Source: Candidatus Omnitrophota bacterium (GTDB lineage: Bacteria > Omnitrophota > Koll11 > JAHIPI01). Taken from it: a stretch of 22,764 nucleotides of DNA. The notes under the pieces were generated by a model. It was not told where the DNA came from and made no database searches. It saw only the letters and a list, made by a program, of their open reading frames with translations. Positions within the stretch are counted from its first letter, which is position 1. The number at the start of each line of letters is the position of its first letter. Shown here in pieces: positions 1-7,266 of this stretch. The position numbers and the translations under genes are program-made. The DNA lies in assembly GCA_028718265.1 (NCBI GenBank), contig JAQUMG010000008.1, forward strand, positions 1 to 22,764, in the 5' to 3' direction.

Positions 1-71
1 GCTTCTAAGTGTGGGGTATTATATATTTTGCCGTTGGATTCGGCTATAAGCAGCTGGACGGGGTTGATAAT
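1..71 (-). CDS. Partial CDS running off the left edge, possibly radical-SAM family N-terminus
   Basis: After the stop of the 72-422 gene, one minus-strand frame stays open for 23 codons to the edge and reads like protein (I-I-N-P-V-Q-L-L-I-A-E-S-N-G-K-I-Y). The pattern of a short strand, D/N-G-K-I and then P-x-L-E resembles the N-terminus of a group of radical SAM proteins; this is recall and cannot be tested on so few residues. The frame is closed upstream by a TAG at 72-74 and no ATG, GTG or TTG occurs in the visible part. Initiation would therefore need ATT (69-71), a purine-rich stretch (GGAAGGTGAGGAAG) lying just upstream inside the end of the preceding gene, or lie outside the window. 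Confidence 0.35.
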   Translation of the reverse strand, partial: MINPVQLLIAESNGKIYNTPHLE

Positions 72-422
72 CTATTCTTCCTCACCTTCCAGTTCGGGAT
101 TATAGACACTTATAAATTTTACAACCTTTTTACCGTCGTTTTTGGTCAGATATGAAACGTCTACATCGTTATTTACGATAATCTCTTTTAACGAATTTAC
201 ATTCTCGAAGACGGTATCGGGGCTTAAGCAATAAGTAACATTGGCCTGTGTATCATTGTCGTAATTCTGCTCTCTTACGACAATGATATTTGTCGAAAGG
301 TCTATGGAAACTACTGTCCCGTAAGCATATTCGGTATTTTCCGACTCGTCGGCGTTAAGCAATGCAGATGGCAGTAAAAGTACCGCAGAAACAATCAGTG
401 TGAAAATTAAAAACTTGTTCAC
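72..422 (-). CDS. Small exported protein of unknown function
   Basis: This 116-residue protein has a clear signal peptide (Lys at 3, hydrophobic residues about 4-22, likely cleavage near L-N-A-D at 22-25). The mature part of about 90 residues is beta-rich, starting Y-A-Y-G-T-V-V-S-I-D and followed by alternating hydrophobic strands, which is reminiscent of small OB-like periplasmic domains such as DUF5666; that match is only a guess. The C-terminus is acidic (E-G-E-E-E). The start is GTG at 420-422, chosen because GAGGAGGTAAATT directly precedes it as an excellent ribosome binding site. It follows the 481-897 lipoprotein gene on the same strand across 58 bases and may be cotranscribed with it. 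No function can be assigned. Confidence 0.75.
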   Translation of the reverse strand: MNKFLIFTLIVSAVLLLPSALLNADESENTEYAYGTVVSIDLSTNIIVVREQNYDNDTQANVTYCLSPDTVFENVNSLKEIIVNNDVDVSYLTKNDGKKVVKFISVYNPELEGEEE

Positions 423-433
423 AATTTACCTCC

Positions 434-456
434 TCAAGTTTCCTTCGAAAACTTGA
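434..456 (-). other. Hairpin immediately 5' of a ribosome binding site
   Basis: The minus-strand RNA can pair TCAAGTTTTC with GGAAACTTGA across a three-base loop (10 pairs, one G-U). The right arm runs directly into the GGAGG of the Shine-Dalgarno sequence of the 72-422 gene. No U-run follows, so it is not an intrinsic terminator. It could be a processing or translational-control structure between two cotranscribed genes. Confidence 0.4.
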
Positions 457-480
457 TCCTGATCCCGCCACGAAAGACTT

Positions 481-897
481 TTATTGTAGATATGCCTTCA
501 ATTTTGACCAGGTTTTATTCCCTACGACACCGTCCGCCGTCAGGCCGTTGGCTTCCTGGAATGCTCTTATGGCCTTTTTGGTATTCTTGCCGATTTTACC
601 GTCGACAGGGCCTTCGTAAAATCCCGCATTTTTCAGCGCCGTTTGGATCTGCTTAGAAGATGCTTTACCGGCCTCTCCCACGGATGCCTGCGACTGCGTG
701 ACTTTAGCGCTATCGGCCTTACTTAACTCGCCTTCGAGCCCCTGAATTTCTTCGTCCCTTTGCTTGAGCTGCATCTCCAAATCACTTACCTGGCTCTGCA
801 GCTGTTGAACCTGCACTTTTGCGCTTTCCTTTTTTGTCGTGGCGCAACCGGCTAAATTTACTAACACTAAAACACTAAGCAAAATTTTAAACCACAT
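481..897 (-). CDS. Peptidoglycan-binding lipoprotein with coiled coil
   Basis: This 138-residue protein begins with a lipoprotein signal peptide ending in the lipobox L-A-G-C (Cys18). Residues about 24-62 form a polar heptad-like coiled coil (V-Q-Q-L-Q-S-Q-V-S-D-L-E). Residues about 80-137 are a PG_binding_1 domain with the typical A-L-K-N-A-G-F-Y, D-G-x-I-G, A-I-x-x-F-Q and D-G-x-V-G-x-x-T-W motifs. It should be membrane anchored and grip the peptidoglycan. The ribosome binding site GGAGGTAAAG sits just before ATG 895-897. Its C-terminal domain closely resembles that of the lipoprotein at 5150-5620, so the two look like paralogues. Confidence 0.88.
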   Translation of the reverse strand: MWFKILLSVLVLVNLAGCATTKKESAKVQVQQLQSQVSDLEMQLKQRDEEIQGLEGELSKADSAKVTQSQASVGEAGKASSKQIQTALKNAGFYEGPVDGKIGKNTKKAIRAFQEANGLTADGVVGNKTWSKLKAYLQ

Positions 898-936
898 CTT
901 TACCTCCGATTTACCATGTTTATCAGTATGTAAATC

Positions 937-963
937 GTCCCGCTACAGCTTACGAGGCGGGAC
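937..963. other. Intergenic hairpin without U-tract
   Basis: GTCCCGC (937-943) and GCGGGAC (957-963) form a perfect 7-bp stem with a 13-base loop in the 110-base gap between the HAD phosphatase gene and the lipoprotein gene. There is no run of U on either side, so termination is doubtful. No convincing promoter was found in this gap. Confidence 0.4.
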
Positions 964-1007
964 CGCCTGTATGCTTCGGTATATTATCCCATATAAAGGC
1001 ATAATTT

Positions 1008-1664
1008 TCAAACTTTATTTCCGGTTATCTCTAATATGCGTTTAAAAACTTCAGCGAAATCCTTTGTCTTGCAGTTATAGTCCGCCGTTTTCGAAAGTAC
1101 TTCGCTCGAAGAATTAAACGCTATTGAATACCCCGAAAGCTTTGCGATCGGGATATCGCCGTCTGAATCGCCGATGCTTACGGTCTCGGACGGTTTCATT
1201 CCGAACTTCTTCAGGACATTTTTCAATATCCTGTCTTTTGCGCCATGCGTTATGTTTATTTTTATCCCGCCGGTGAGAATGCCTTTTCTGGAAATAAGCC
1301 TATTGGACAGTACGTAATGAAATTTAAGCTCTTTCTTTACTCTGTCGGTCATGAACTGAAGCCCGGTTGAAAGAGCGACAAGCACAAAACCCATCTGCCG
1401 CAGCTTTTCTATATATGAGACCGCGTTTCTCGAATAAGGTATCTCCGCAAAGATTTTCCTGATTCTCTTTTCTGGCAATCCTTTCCAATGGTTGGCATCG
1501 AGTTCGCAGAATTTTTTATAACTTATGTTACCTATCAGGAACTCATCCTGGTAACGATGCGCAAGCGCGTCCCACAGGCCGAGTTTCTCGTGTATATATC
1601 GCCACGAACTGATGTGCCTTGTTATTGTTCCGTCGATGTCGAATACGATGAGCTTATATTTCAT
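1008..1664 (-). CDS. HAD-superfamily phosphatase, phosphoserine phosphatase-like (HAD-IB type)
   Basis: This protein of about 218 residues carries all four HAD motifs: D-I-D-G-T (Asp9 nucleophile, Asp11), A-L-S-T-G for motif II, the lysine of G-A-K-D-R, and G-D-S-D-G-D for motif IV. A helical cap lies between motifs I and II, as in SerB-like HAD-IB enzymes. The substrate cannot be read from sequence; phosphoserine or another small phosphomonoester is the family expectation. ATG 1662-1664 is chosen over an in-frame upstream codon because it makes the classic ATGA four-base overlap with the rlmN stop and has GGAAGG upstream. The two genes should be translationally coupled. Confidence 0.85.
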   Translation of the reverse strand: MKYKLIVFDIDGTITRHISSWRYIHEKLGLWDALAHRYQDEFLIGNISYKKFCELDANHWKGLPEKRIRKIFAEIPYSRNAVSYIEKLRQMGFVLVALSTGLQFMTDRVKKELKFHYVLSNRLISRKGILTGGIKINITHGAKDRILKNVLKKFGMKPSETVSIGDSDGDIPIAKLSGYSIAFNSSSEVLSKTADYNCKTKDFAEVFKRILEITGNKV

Positions 1665-2686
1665 TGCCGCCTTCCGGCCAGCTGGCCGCATGCTGCCGCA
1701 ATATCTTTTCCTTTTGACCGGCGCAAAGTTACTTTTATTTTTTCCCCTGCAAGCCGCTCCATAAACGCTTTTATGTCTTTTTCTGCGGAAGGTTCAAAAT
1801 TAAATTGCGGGACAGAGCTATAGACAAGTAAATTTACCTTTGCATTAAGCTTTTTAGCTACGGCTGCAAGCTGATCGGCATTTTTCAATGAATCGTTTTT
1901 TCCTTTTATGAGCACATATTCAAAAGTAATCGTCCCTTTTGCGGTTTTTGCAAAGTCGCTGCAGGCTTTCAGAAGATCTTTAAGAGGATATTTTTTATTA
2001 ACAGGCATAAGGACGCTGCGTACGGCGTCATCCGCGGCGTGTAATGATACGGACAGATTAATACCGGCCTTTAATGTACGGAGCGCTTTTATACCCGGTA
2101 CTATTCCGCACGTCGAGACTGTGATTCTTTTTGCCGATATGTTCATACCCTCAGGCTCAGTCATTACTGAAATAGCCTTTGATACATTTTCGTAATTGTC
2201 CAGGGGTTCACCCATGCCCATAAATACGAAATTCGTTATCCGGCAGCCAAGGCCATATTCCAAAAATAATATCTGATTCAATATTTCCGATGCGTCCAGA
2301 TTTCTCACAAATCCTTTAAGACCGCTCGCACAAAAAGAACAACCATGCTTACAGCCTACTTGCGTAGAAAGGCACACTGTATTTCTGTCCCTGGCAGGTA
2401 TCAGAACGCTTTCGATAAAACTCCCGTCTTTTAACCTAAATAGAAATTTTTCTGTTCCGTCGGAGGATTTGAGACGCTCCACCGGGGTGGGAGCACTTAT
2501 GCAATATTTTTCCTTTAGCTTATTTCGTAAGGCTTCCGGAATATTGTCCATCTCCTCAAAAGCCCGCGAACCTTTTTTATAGATCCAGAAGAATATCTGT
2601 TTTGCCCTGTAAGAGGGTTCTTTGATATTTTCTATCTCTCTTTCAAGCTCGCCCAGTGTAAAATTTTTTATCTCTTGTTTAACCAT
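1661..2686 (-). CDS. rlmN: Dual-specificity 23S rRNA A2503 / tRNA A37 C2-methyltransferase RlmN
   Basis: This radical SAM enzyme of about 341 residues methylates C2 of A2503 in 23S rRNA and A37 in some tRNAs. The [4Fe-4S] triad C-x3-C-x2-C lies in G-C-K-H-G-C-S-F-C (Cys112, 116, 119). The C-terminal A-A-C-G-Q-L carries the conserved cysteine (Cys333) that forms the methyl-enzyme intermediate. Q-V-G-C, F-M-G-M-G-E-P-L, S-V-S-L-H-A and T-F-E-Y-V-L-I-K-G motifs are all present. An ATG 14 codons upstream (2726-2728) is rejected because it lies inside the palindromic repeat at 2713-2770; ATG 2684-2686 yields the family-typical N-terminus (K-x-F-T-L-x-E-L), though its Shine-Dalgarno is weak. The HAD phosphatase overlaps its 3' end. 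Confidence 0.95.
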   Translation of the reverse strand: MVKQEIKNFTLGELEREIENIKEPSYRAKQIFFWIYKKGSRAFEEMDNIPEALRNKLKEKYCISAPTPVERLKSSDGTEKFLFRLKDGSFIESVLIPARDRNTVCLSTQVGCKHGCSFCASGLKGFVRNLDASEILNQILFLEYGLGCRITNFVFMGMGEPLDNYENVSKAISVMTEPEGMNISAKRITVSTCGIVPGIKALRTLKAGINLSVSLHAADDAVRSVLMPVNKKYPLKDLLKACSDFAKTAKGTITFEYVLIKGKNDSLKNADQLAAVAKKLNAKVNLLVYSSVPQFNFEPSAEKDIKAFMERLAGEKIKVTLRRSKGKDIAAACGQLAGRRQ

Positions 2687-2705
2687 GGGATTAATACTTC
2701 TTTTT

Positions 2706-2770
2706 AAAAAAATAGGGGCAGACACCATTTATATCCGGTTTGATTAACTAAAAAATGGTATCTGTCCCTA
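2706..2770 (-). terminator. Palindromic (REP-like) element doubling as terminator of the OmpA-LysM gene
   Basis: Arms of 18 bases (2713-2730 and 2753-2770) are complementary with two mismatches and enclose a 22-base loop. On the minus strand the second arm is followed by A and then seven U (2706-2712), an intrinsic-terminator layout four bases after the OmpA-LysM stop. The arm sequence (TAGGGACAGATACC followed by a run of A/T) resembles a palindrome I recall as dispersed in many metagenomic genomes near REP-associated tyrosine transposases; that recall is unverified. Confidence 0.65.
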
Positions 2771-2773
2771 TAT

Positions 2774-3721
2774 TTATTCTATTGGAATTATGATCTTCTG
2801 TCCTACCTCAAGCCTATTCGGATTTTTAATCCTGCTTTTGTTCAACTCGTAAAGGTATTTCCATCGATGAGCAGCGCCGTATTCCCTGGCGGCTATCTTG
2901 GACAAGGTATCGCCCTGTTGGACTACATATTCTTTTGTCGAAACCTTTACTGCCGATTCAACGTTTTCCTTCTCTTCGACCAGGTACTTACCTTCCTCTA
3001 TCGGCTTTGCCTCTATTTCGGTAGGTCCGGGATACGGAATCATTACTTCCTGGACTTCGGCTATCATAAATTGGGCGTTGCGGTCCTTCTGCATGCCCAC
3101 TATATCGCTGACCGGCGCTATAGCATCAAGCTTGCCTCTGGATATTATGCGTATGCGCTCTTCGGGAATTCCCTTATCAAGCATAAATTCTTTTAATGTT
3201 TCGCCGCGGCGTTTGCCCAATTTCACATTATATGACTCGGAACCGCGTACATCGCAGTTGCCGGTGATGAGAATGCTTGACTCGGGATTTCTTTTCAGGG
3301 TATCTACCGCATTCTTCAGAATCTTTACGGCGTCTTCGCGCAAATCCGATTTATCAAAATCGAAGTAAATTTTTACGTTCCTTATTATTTTCTTTATCAA
3401 AAGAGATGGCCTGGGTTCCTCGGCTTTAGGCGGAGGAAGTTCTTCTTCTTTATAGTCAAAAATTATCTTGTACACATATACCCATCCCCTGTTTCCCCAT
3501 AAAGGACCTACTTTGCCGGGTTGGGTAGGCCACCACCAGTATCCGCCCTTGTCGGGGTCTTTTACCGGACCGGGAGTAGCATCGGTCGGCCACCACTTGA
3601 ACTGTTTCTGAAGCGCCTCAAGTTCCTGTTTTCGCTTTTCTTCCTTGTCCAGCGCGAACACTGAAGTTGTTAAGAATACGACAGCGAATAAGAGTAGTAG
3701 AATTTTTTTAATCCTTAGCAT
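2774..3721 (-). CDS. OmpA-like / LysM envelope protein
   Basis: This exported protein of 315 residues has a signal peptide (L-L-L-L-F-A-V-V-F-L, cleavage near F-A-L). A short tryptophan-rich segment follows (W-W-P-T-D and Y-W-W-W-P-T-Q, about 42-80). An OmpA_C domain spans about 112-225 with I-Y-F-D-F-D-K-S, G-N-C-D-V-R-G, N-x-x-L-G-x-R-R-type core and R-I-x-x-x-S-R-G-K. A C-terminal LysM domain covers about 264-314 (Y-V-V-Q-Q-G-D-T-L-S-K-I-A, G-Q-K-I-I-I-P). Two peptidoglycan-binding modules in one chain suggest firm wall anchoring. There is no lipobox, so it is probably soluble periplasmic or held through the N-terminal segment. The start is ATG 3719-3721: the upstream in-frame GTG is part of the ribosome binding site AGAGGTG. 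Confidence 0.88.
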   Translation of the reverse strand: MLRIKKILLLLFAVVFLTTSVFALDKEEKRKQELEALQKQFKWWPTDATPGPVKDPDKGGYWWWPTQPGKVGPLWGNRGWVYVYKIIFDYKEEELPPPKAEEPRPSLLIKKIIRNVKIYFDFDKSDLREDAVKILKNAVDTLKRNPESSILITGNCDVRGSESYNVKLGKRRGETLKEFMLDKGIPEERIRIISRGKLDAIAPVSDIVGMQKDRNAQFMIAEVQEVMIPYPGPTEIEAKPIEEGKYLVEEKENVESAVKVSTKEYVVQQGDTLSKIAAREYGAAHRWKYLYELNKSRIKNPNRLEVGQKIIIPIE

Positions 3722-3745
3722 AATAATCACCTCTTTCGACTATTT

Positions 3746-3774
3746 ATTATATAACACTTAAGCCTGCTATGCAA
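3746..3774 (-). promoter_or_regulatory. Sigma-70-type promoter of the OmpA-LysM gene
   Basis: TTGCAT (3769-3774), a 17-base spacer and a perfect TATAAT (3746-3751) predict transcription from about 3739 and an 18-base leader containing the AGAGGTG ribosome binding site. Confidence 0.6.
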
Positions 3775-3781
3775 TCTATTT

Positions 3782-5053
3782 TTATGGCCGCCATATAAAC
3801 CATACAAAAAGCGACGCAGCTGTTACCGCTGCCAGCGTAAAGGGCAGGCCTATCTTAACAAAATGGCCGAATTTTACATCATAGCCCTCTTTCTTCAATA
3901 TGCCCATAGTTACAATATTTGCGGAGGCACCTATAGGAGTTATGTTTCCGCCTAAACTTGTGCCTATAAGCAGGCCGAATAAAAACAAAGGCGGATTAAT
4001 CCCCAATGTATTAGACATGGAGATGGCTACAGGAAGCATCGCCGCCAGGAACGGCACATTATCTATAAATGCAGATAAGAATACCGACAGAAACACAACC
4101 ATCAGATATCCCAAAAATATGTTATTGCCTATTACGTTAGAAAGAAAACCCGAAAGCACGTCGATCCACCCTGTCAGCGTTATACTTCCGACGATGACAA
4201 AAACCCCCATAAGAAATAAAGTCGTATCCCAGTCCAGCGACCTTATCCCTTCCCTGACGGGTTTCTTATTTATGAGTTTTGCCCATATTATGGAAAAGAT
4301 ACCGAATGTAATACATATCGTACCCGCCATGTAGGAAAATCCGACATCAAAAAATGACGATATCGCCAGCGCGAAAATCAGCGTCACCAGAAGAATACTG
4401 GGTATCCAGGATTTGACTTTCTCTATGTGCACAAGTTTCATTTTGTCCTTATGCTTCCTGAATATGAAATACAGAACAAAGAATGAGGCCAGGGCACCTA
4501 ATTCAACTGCGAAAAATATGCTCGGACGGCCCTGATAAAAGAAAAAGTCCATAAAATTCATTTTAGCGAAACCGCCTAAAAGCATGCTCGGCGGGTCCCC
4601 TATTAACGTTGCAGTACCCTGAAGGTTAGAGCTGATAGCTATGGCTATCAGCATATTGACGGGGTTCATCTTCAGCTTCTTAGCCAGGGAAAGGGCAACG
4701 GGCGCTATTATCAGGACAGTGGCAACATTTTCGACAAAAGCCGAAATGAAACCTGTTAAAGCACAAATAAATAATATAGCCCAGGCCGTATTTCTCGCTT
4801 TATCTACGATTATCTCCGCAATATACGCCGGCACCCGGCTTTCCATGAATATATCAGCCACGACGAGGGTACCGACAAAGATGCCCATGACGTTCCAATT
4901 AACCGCAAAAAAGGCATCTTTCAGAGTAATGGTTTTTGTCAAAACGATCAGAAGCGCCGCGAGCAGGGCAACGTGCGTTCTCTTTTTAGGCAGGAAAATA
5001 AAAAGAGCGTAGGCTGTTAAAAATACTAAAAGAGCTATGAATCTATTTTCCAT
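3782..5053 (-). CDS. ArsB/NhaD-type ion permease (SLC13 / ion transporter superfamily)
   Basis: This integral membrane protein of 423 residues has about 11-12 hydrophobic segments and two inverted repeats, as in the ion transporter superfamily. The family motif F-V-E-N-V-A-T-V-L-I-I-A-P plus L-Q-G-T-A-T-L-I-G-D-P-P-S in the first half is mirrored by F-I-D-N-V-P-F-L-A-A-M-L-P and G-G-N-I-T-P-I-G-A-S-A-N in the second. These discontinuous helix-break motifs are typical of ArsB/NhaD and related Na+-coupled transporters. The substrate (arsenite, Na+/H+ exchange, or a carboxylate or sulfate) cannot be decided from sequence, and no ars genes lie nearby. Ribosome binding before ATG 5051-5053 is weak. 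It appears monocistronic, with a terminator-shaped hairpin upstream and the OmpA promoter in its tail. Confidence 0.85.
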   Translation of the reverse strand: MENRFIALLVFLTAYALFIFLPKKRTHVALLAALLIVLTKTITLKDAFFAVNWNVMGIFVGTLVVADIFMESRVPAYIAEIIVDKARNTAWAILFICALTGFISAFVENVATVLIIAPVALSLAKKLKMNPVNMLIAIAISSNLQGTATLIGDPPSMLLGGFAKMNFMDFFFYQGRPSIFFAVELGALASFFVLYFIFRKHKDKMKLVHIEKVKSWIPSILLVTLIFALAISSFFDVGFSYMAGTICITFGIFSIIWAKLINKKPVREGIRSLDWDTTLFLMGVFVIVGSITLTGWIDVLSGFLSNVIGNNIFLGYLMVVFLSVFLSAFIDNVPFLAAMLPVAISMSNTLGINPPLFLFGLLIGTSLGGNITPIGASANIVTMGILKKEGYDVKFGHFVKIGLPFTLAAVTAASLFVWFIWRP

Positions 5054-5082
5054 AAGTATTGGTGGTTATGCCCTATAAACAA

Positions 5083-5132
5083 TTTTCCCGCTCTTCGAAT
5101 AAATAATACAGCCTTTCGAAAGAGCGGGAAAA
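5083..5132 (-). terminator. Strong hairpin terminator downstream of the second lipoprotein gene
   Basis: Arms 5083-5099 and 5115-5132 pair over 17 bp with one bulged base and a 15-base loop; each arm carries a CCCGCTC/GAGCGGG core flanked by four A/T pairs. It begins 17 bases after the stop of the 5150-5620 gene. The U-tail beyond the stem is short, so termination is likely but not textbook. Confidence 0.7.
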
Positions 5133-5149
5133 AATTTTACCGTATCCGC

Positions 5150-5620
5150 TTAGTTAGCAACCGATGAAGAAGCAGTACTAAGATATGTCTTCAGCTTTTC
5201 CCATGTCTTCGGGCCGACTTTTCCGTCTGCCTTCAGGCTGTTCTTCGTCTGGAAATCAATTATGGCTTTTCGTGTCTTTGCCCCCAAAACGCCGTCGATC
5301 TTGCCTTCGTAAAGATTGGCATTTTTGAGCGCCTTTTGTATTTCCTCAACCGTGGGTTTTACTAATGAGACGGCGGCTGGCTTGGGTTGCTGCTCAACAC
5401 TTTCTACGGACTCTATCTTCGATTCGACGGGCTGAGGCAGAGCAACCTCTCCCTGTTTCGTCTGCATCTCCGTAGATTTTACAGCGCCCTCTGCGGGCAT
5501 ATTTTCCACTTCCATTGCCATTTCTTCAAATTCACTGGGCACCTTTGCTTCCTCGGCCTTCTTGCCGCAGCCGCTTACGAAAATCAGCGACGCGACCACT
5601 AAGAACATAATATTTTTCAT
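5150..5620 (-). CDS. Peptidoglycan-binding lipoprotein, paralogue of 481-897
   Basis: This 156-residue protein starts with a lipoprotein signal peptide ending in V-S-G-C (Cys18). A low-complexity, Glu/Pro/Val-rich linker (about 20-88) follows, then a C-terminal PG_binding_1 domain (about 92-147) with A-L-K-N-A-N-L-Y, D-G-x-L-G-x-K-T, A-I-x-D-F-Q and D-G-K-V-G-P-K-T-W. It should anchor a membrane to peptidoglycan. The domain is nearly the same as in 481-897 but the linker is flexible rather than coiled-coil. ATG 5618-5620 has AGGAGAAAGAAG just before it. A perfect promoter and a strong terminator frame the gene, so it is probably a single-gene unit, with an upstream small frame in its leader. 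Confidence 0.88.
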   Translation of the reverse strand: MKNIMFLVVASLIFVSGCGKKAEEAKVPSEFEEMAMEVENMPAEGAVKSTEMQTKQGEVALPQPVESKIESVESVEQQPKPAAVSLVKPTVEEIQKALKNANLYEGKIDGVLGAKTRKAIIDFQTKNSLKADGKVGPKTWEKLKTYLSTASSSVAN

Positions 5621-5675
5621 CTTCTTTCTCCTGAAAATGTTTTTTTATGGGCATCCGGTGTATGAGCACTCTCAT
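5532..5675 (-). CDS. Possible small upstream ORF (47 aa) overlapping the lipoprotein start
   Basis: Within the leader of the 5150-5620 gene, ATG 5673-5675 is preceded by TTAGGAGGGGC, a stronger Shine-Dalgarno match than that of the lipoprotein itself. The frame runs 47 codons and ends about 89 bases inside the lipoprotein gene in a different frame. The peptide is basic (M-R-V-L-I-H-R-M-P-I-K-K) and resembles nothing I know. It may be a leader ORF influencing translation of the lipoprotein, or chance. Confidence 0.25.
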   Translation of the reverse strand: MRVLIHRMPIKKHFQEKEDEKYYVLSGRVADFRKRLRQEGRGSKGAQ

Positions 5676-5711
5676 AAGCCTTGCCCCTCCTAAATAATTA
5701 CGAATAGCGCG

Positions 5712-5740
5712 ATTATACAAAAAAAACGATTAAATGTCAA
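5712..5740 (-). promoter_or_regulatory. Consensus sigma-70-type promoter of the second lipoprotein gene
   Basis: A perfect TTGACA (5735-5740), a 17-base spacer containing eight consecutive T on the minus strand, and a perfect TATAAT (5712-5717) predict a start near 5705 and a leader of about 85 bases holding a small upstream ORF. Confidence 0.85.
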
Positions 5741-5745
5741 TGGGA

Positions 5746-7263
5746 TTATGTTACGAAAAGATTTTTGCTGGAAAAACTGGGCTCGCTGGTCAGATTAACT
5801 CCCAACCTTCTTAATCCTGTCTCATCCCCCGGAGTCGGTATGTGGGTCATATGTACTTCGCAACCCTCTAATTCTTTCAACTTTTCCATAGCCATTTGCG
5901 AAGTGGGATTGGTAGCGGCACTTATGCTAAGCGCTATCAATGTTTCCTCGAGATCCATGTTAACAGCTTTCGATTTTAATACGTTTCGCTTAAGGTTACC
6001 GACTGATTCTATGATCGTGGGCGATAATAAATGTATCTTGTCGGGTATTTCTGCTAACTGTTTTATCGAATTCAAGACAACGCTGGATGCCGCATGCATA
6101 AGCGGAGAATTCTTTCCTGTCACAATGGAACCGTCCCGTAACTCTATGGCCGCGCCGCAGAAAACCCCCTCATTGCCCTTTTTCTTGTCCTCTGCTTCTT
6201 TCGCGGCTTTTCTTGCTGCATTAACGACGACTCTGTCTTCGGCTTTAATATCCAGTTCCTTCATTAATATCTCTACCCTGTCCACTGTCTCCTTATCGAC
6301 GAAACCCATGACGTATTCGCATCTGTACCTGAAATAACGCCTTATCACTTCCTGCTTCGCCGCTTTTTTTACGATTTCATCGTCGATGATCCCGAAACCC
6401 GCGCGATTCACGCCCATATCCGTCGGAGACTGGTAAGTCAATTCACCGCCCATTATTTTATCGAGTATCCTCTTTAATACCGGGAATACTTCAACATCGC
6501 GGTTATAATTAACGGCTGTCTTCTTGTATGCTTCCAGGTGGAACGGGTCTATAAGGTTGAAATCCCTTATATCTGCAGTCGCCGCTTCATAGGCTACATT
6601 CACCGGATGATTAAGAGGAATATTCCAGATCGGAAACGTTTCAAATTTGGCATATCCGGATTTTATGCCGTTTTTGTGGTCATGGTACAGCTGGGAAAGG
6701 CATGTGGCTAATTTACCGCTGCCCGGACCGGGCCCGGTAACTATGACAAGCGGATGCCTTGTTTTTATGTATTCATTGGCGCCGTAACCCTGATCGCTCA
6801 CTATTAAATCTATGTCCGTAGGATAACCTTTTGTAAAGCGGTGGGTGTAGACCTTTATGTTATTGCGTTCCAGCTTATTTTTGAATATCTTGGCTGCCGG
6901 CTGATTTTCAAAACGGGTTATTACTACCGCTAATATATCTATGTCCCGCTCACGTAAATCGTCGATCAATTTGAGGACGTCCACATCGTAGGTAATACCG
7001 AAATCTGCCCTGACTTTTCTGCGCTCGATATCACCGGCATAAATACACAATATAATATCGGCCCTGTCTTTAAGCTTCTTGAGAAGGCGCATCTTCACGT
7101 TCGGGTCAAATCCCGGCAGCACTCTCGCCGCGTGATAGTCAAAAATGATCTTTCCGCCGAATTCAAGATATAGCTTATTGTCAAACTTCTTTACTCTCTC
7201 AAGAATAGCGGCGGTCTGTTCCTGCAAATACTTATCGTTGTCAAACCCTATTTTTTTCGGCAT
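5746..7263 (-). CDS. DUF1846 / UPF0371 family protein
   Basis: This 505-residue cytoplasmic protein matches the usual length (about 500) and recognisable features of DUF1846: the N-terminal [27 protein letters not shown] and the P-loop-like [17 protein letters not shown] (about 175-191), then D-R-V-V-V-N-A-A-R and [10 protein letters not shown]. Family members are conserved in bacteria but the biochemical role is not established; the glycine-rich GPGPGSGK segment hints at nucleotide or phosphate binding. The ribosome binding site AAGGGGTAACG overlaps the last codons of carB, with three bases between that stop and this ATG, so translation is coupled. The context links it to nitrogen or pyrimidine metabolism. 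Confidence 0.92.
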   Translation of the reverse strand: MPKKIGFDNDKYLQEQTAAILERVKKFDNKLYLEFGGKIIFDYHAARVLPGFDPNVKMRLLKKLKDRADIILCIYAGDIERRKVRADFGITYDVDVLKLIDDLRERDIDILAVVITRFENQPAAKIFKNKLERNNIKVYTHRFTKGYPTDIDLIVSDQGYGANEYIKTRHPLVIVTGPGPGSGKLATCLSQLYHDHKNGIKSGYAKFETFPIWNIPLNHPVNVAYEAATADIRDFNLIDPFHLEAYKKTAVNYNRDVEVFPVLKRILDKIMGGELTYQSPTDMGVNRAGFGIIDDEIVKKAAKQEVIRRYFRYRCEYVMGFVDKETVDRVEILMKELDIKAEDRVVVNAARKAAKEAEDKKKGNEGVFCGAAIELRDGSIVTGKNSPLMHAASSVVLNSIKQLAEIPDKIHLLSPTIIESVGNLKRNVLKSKAVNMDLEETLIALSISAATNPTSQMAMEKLKELEGCEVHMTHIPTPGDETGLRRLGVNLTSEPSFSSKNLFVT

Positions 7264-7266
7264 TCG

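Noticed and set aside
937..963. Hairpin upstream of the first lipoprotein gene as terminator of the HAD gene
   Set aside because: It lies upstream of the lipoprotein start and downstream in space of nothing ending there on the minus strand; it also lacks a U-run.
1665..1691. Nine-residue N-terminal extension of the HAD phosphatase
   Set aside because: The D-x-D-x-T motif should lie close to the start, and the later ATG has the ATGA overlap and a good ribosome binding site.
2687..2728. Upstream ATG extending rlmN by 14 residues
   Set aside because: It lies inside the palindromic repeat and adds residues unlike the family N-terminus.
3782..5053. Permease as part of an arsenic resistance operon
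   Set aside because: No arsR, arsC or arsA is nearby and the motifs fit several substrates.
5765..6337. Plus-strand 190-codon frame opposite DUF1846
   Set aside because: It is a shadow of a conserved gene and has no ribosome binding site or family resemblance.
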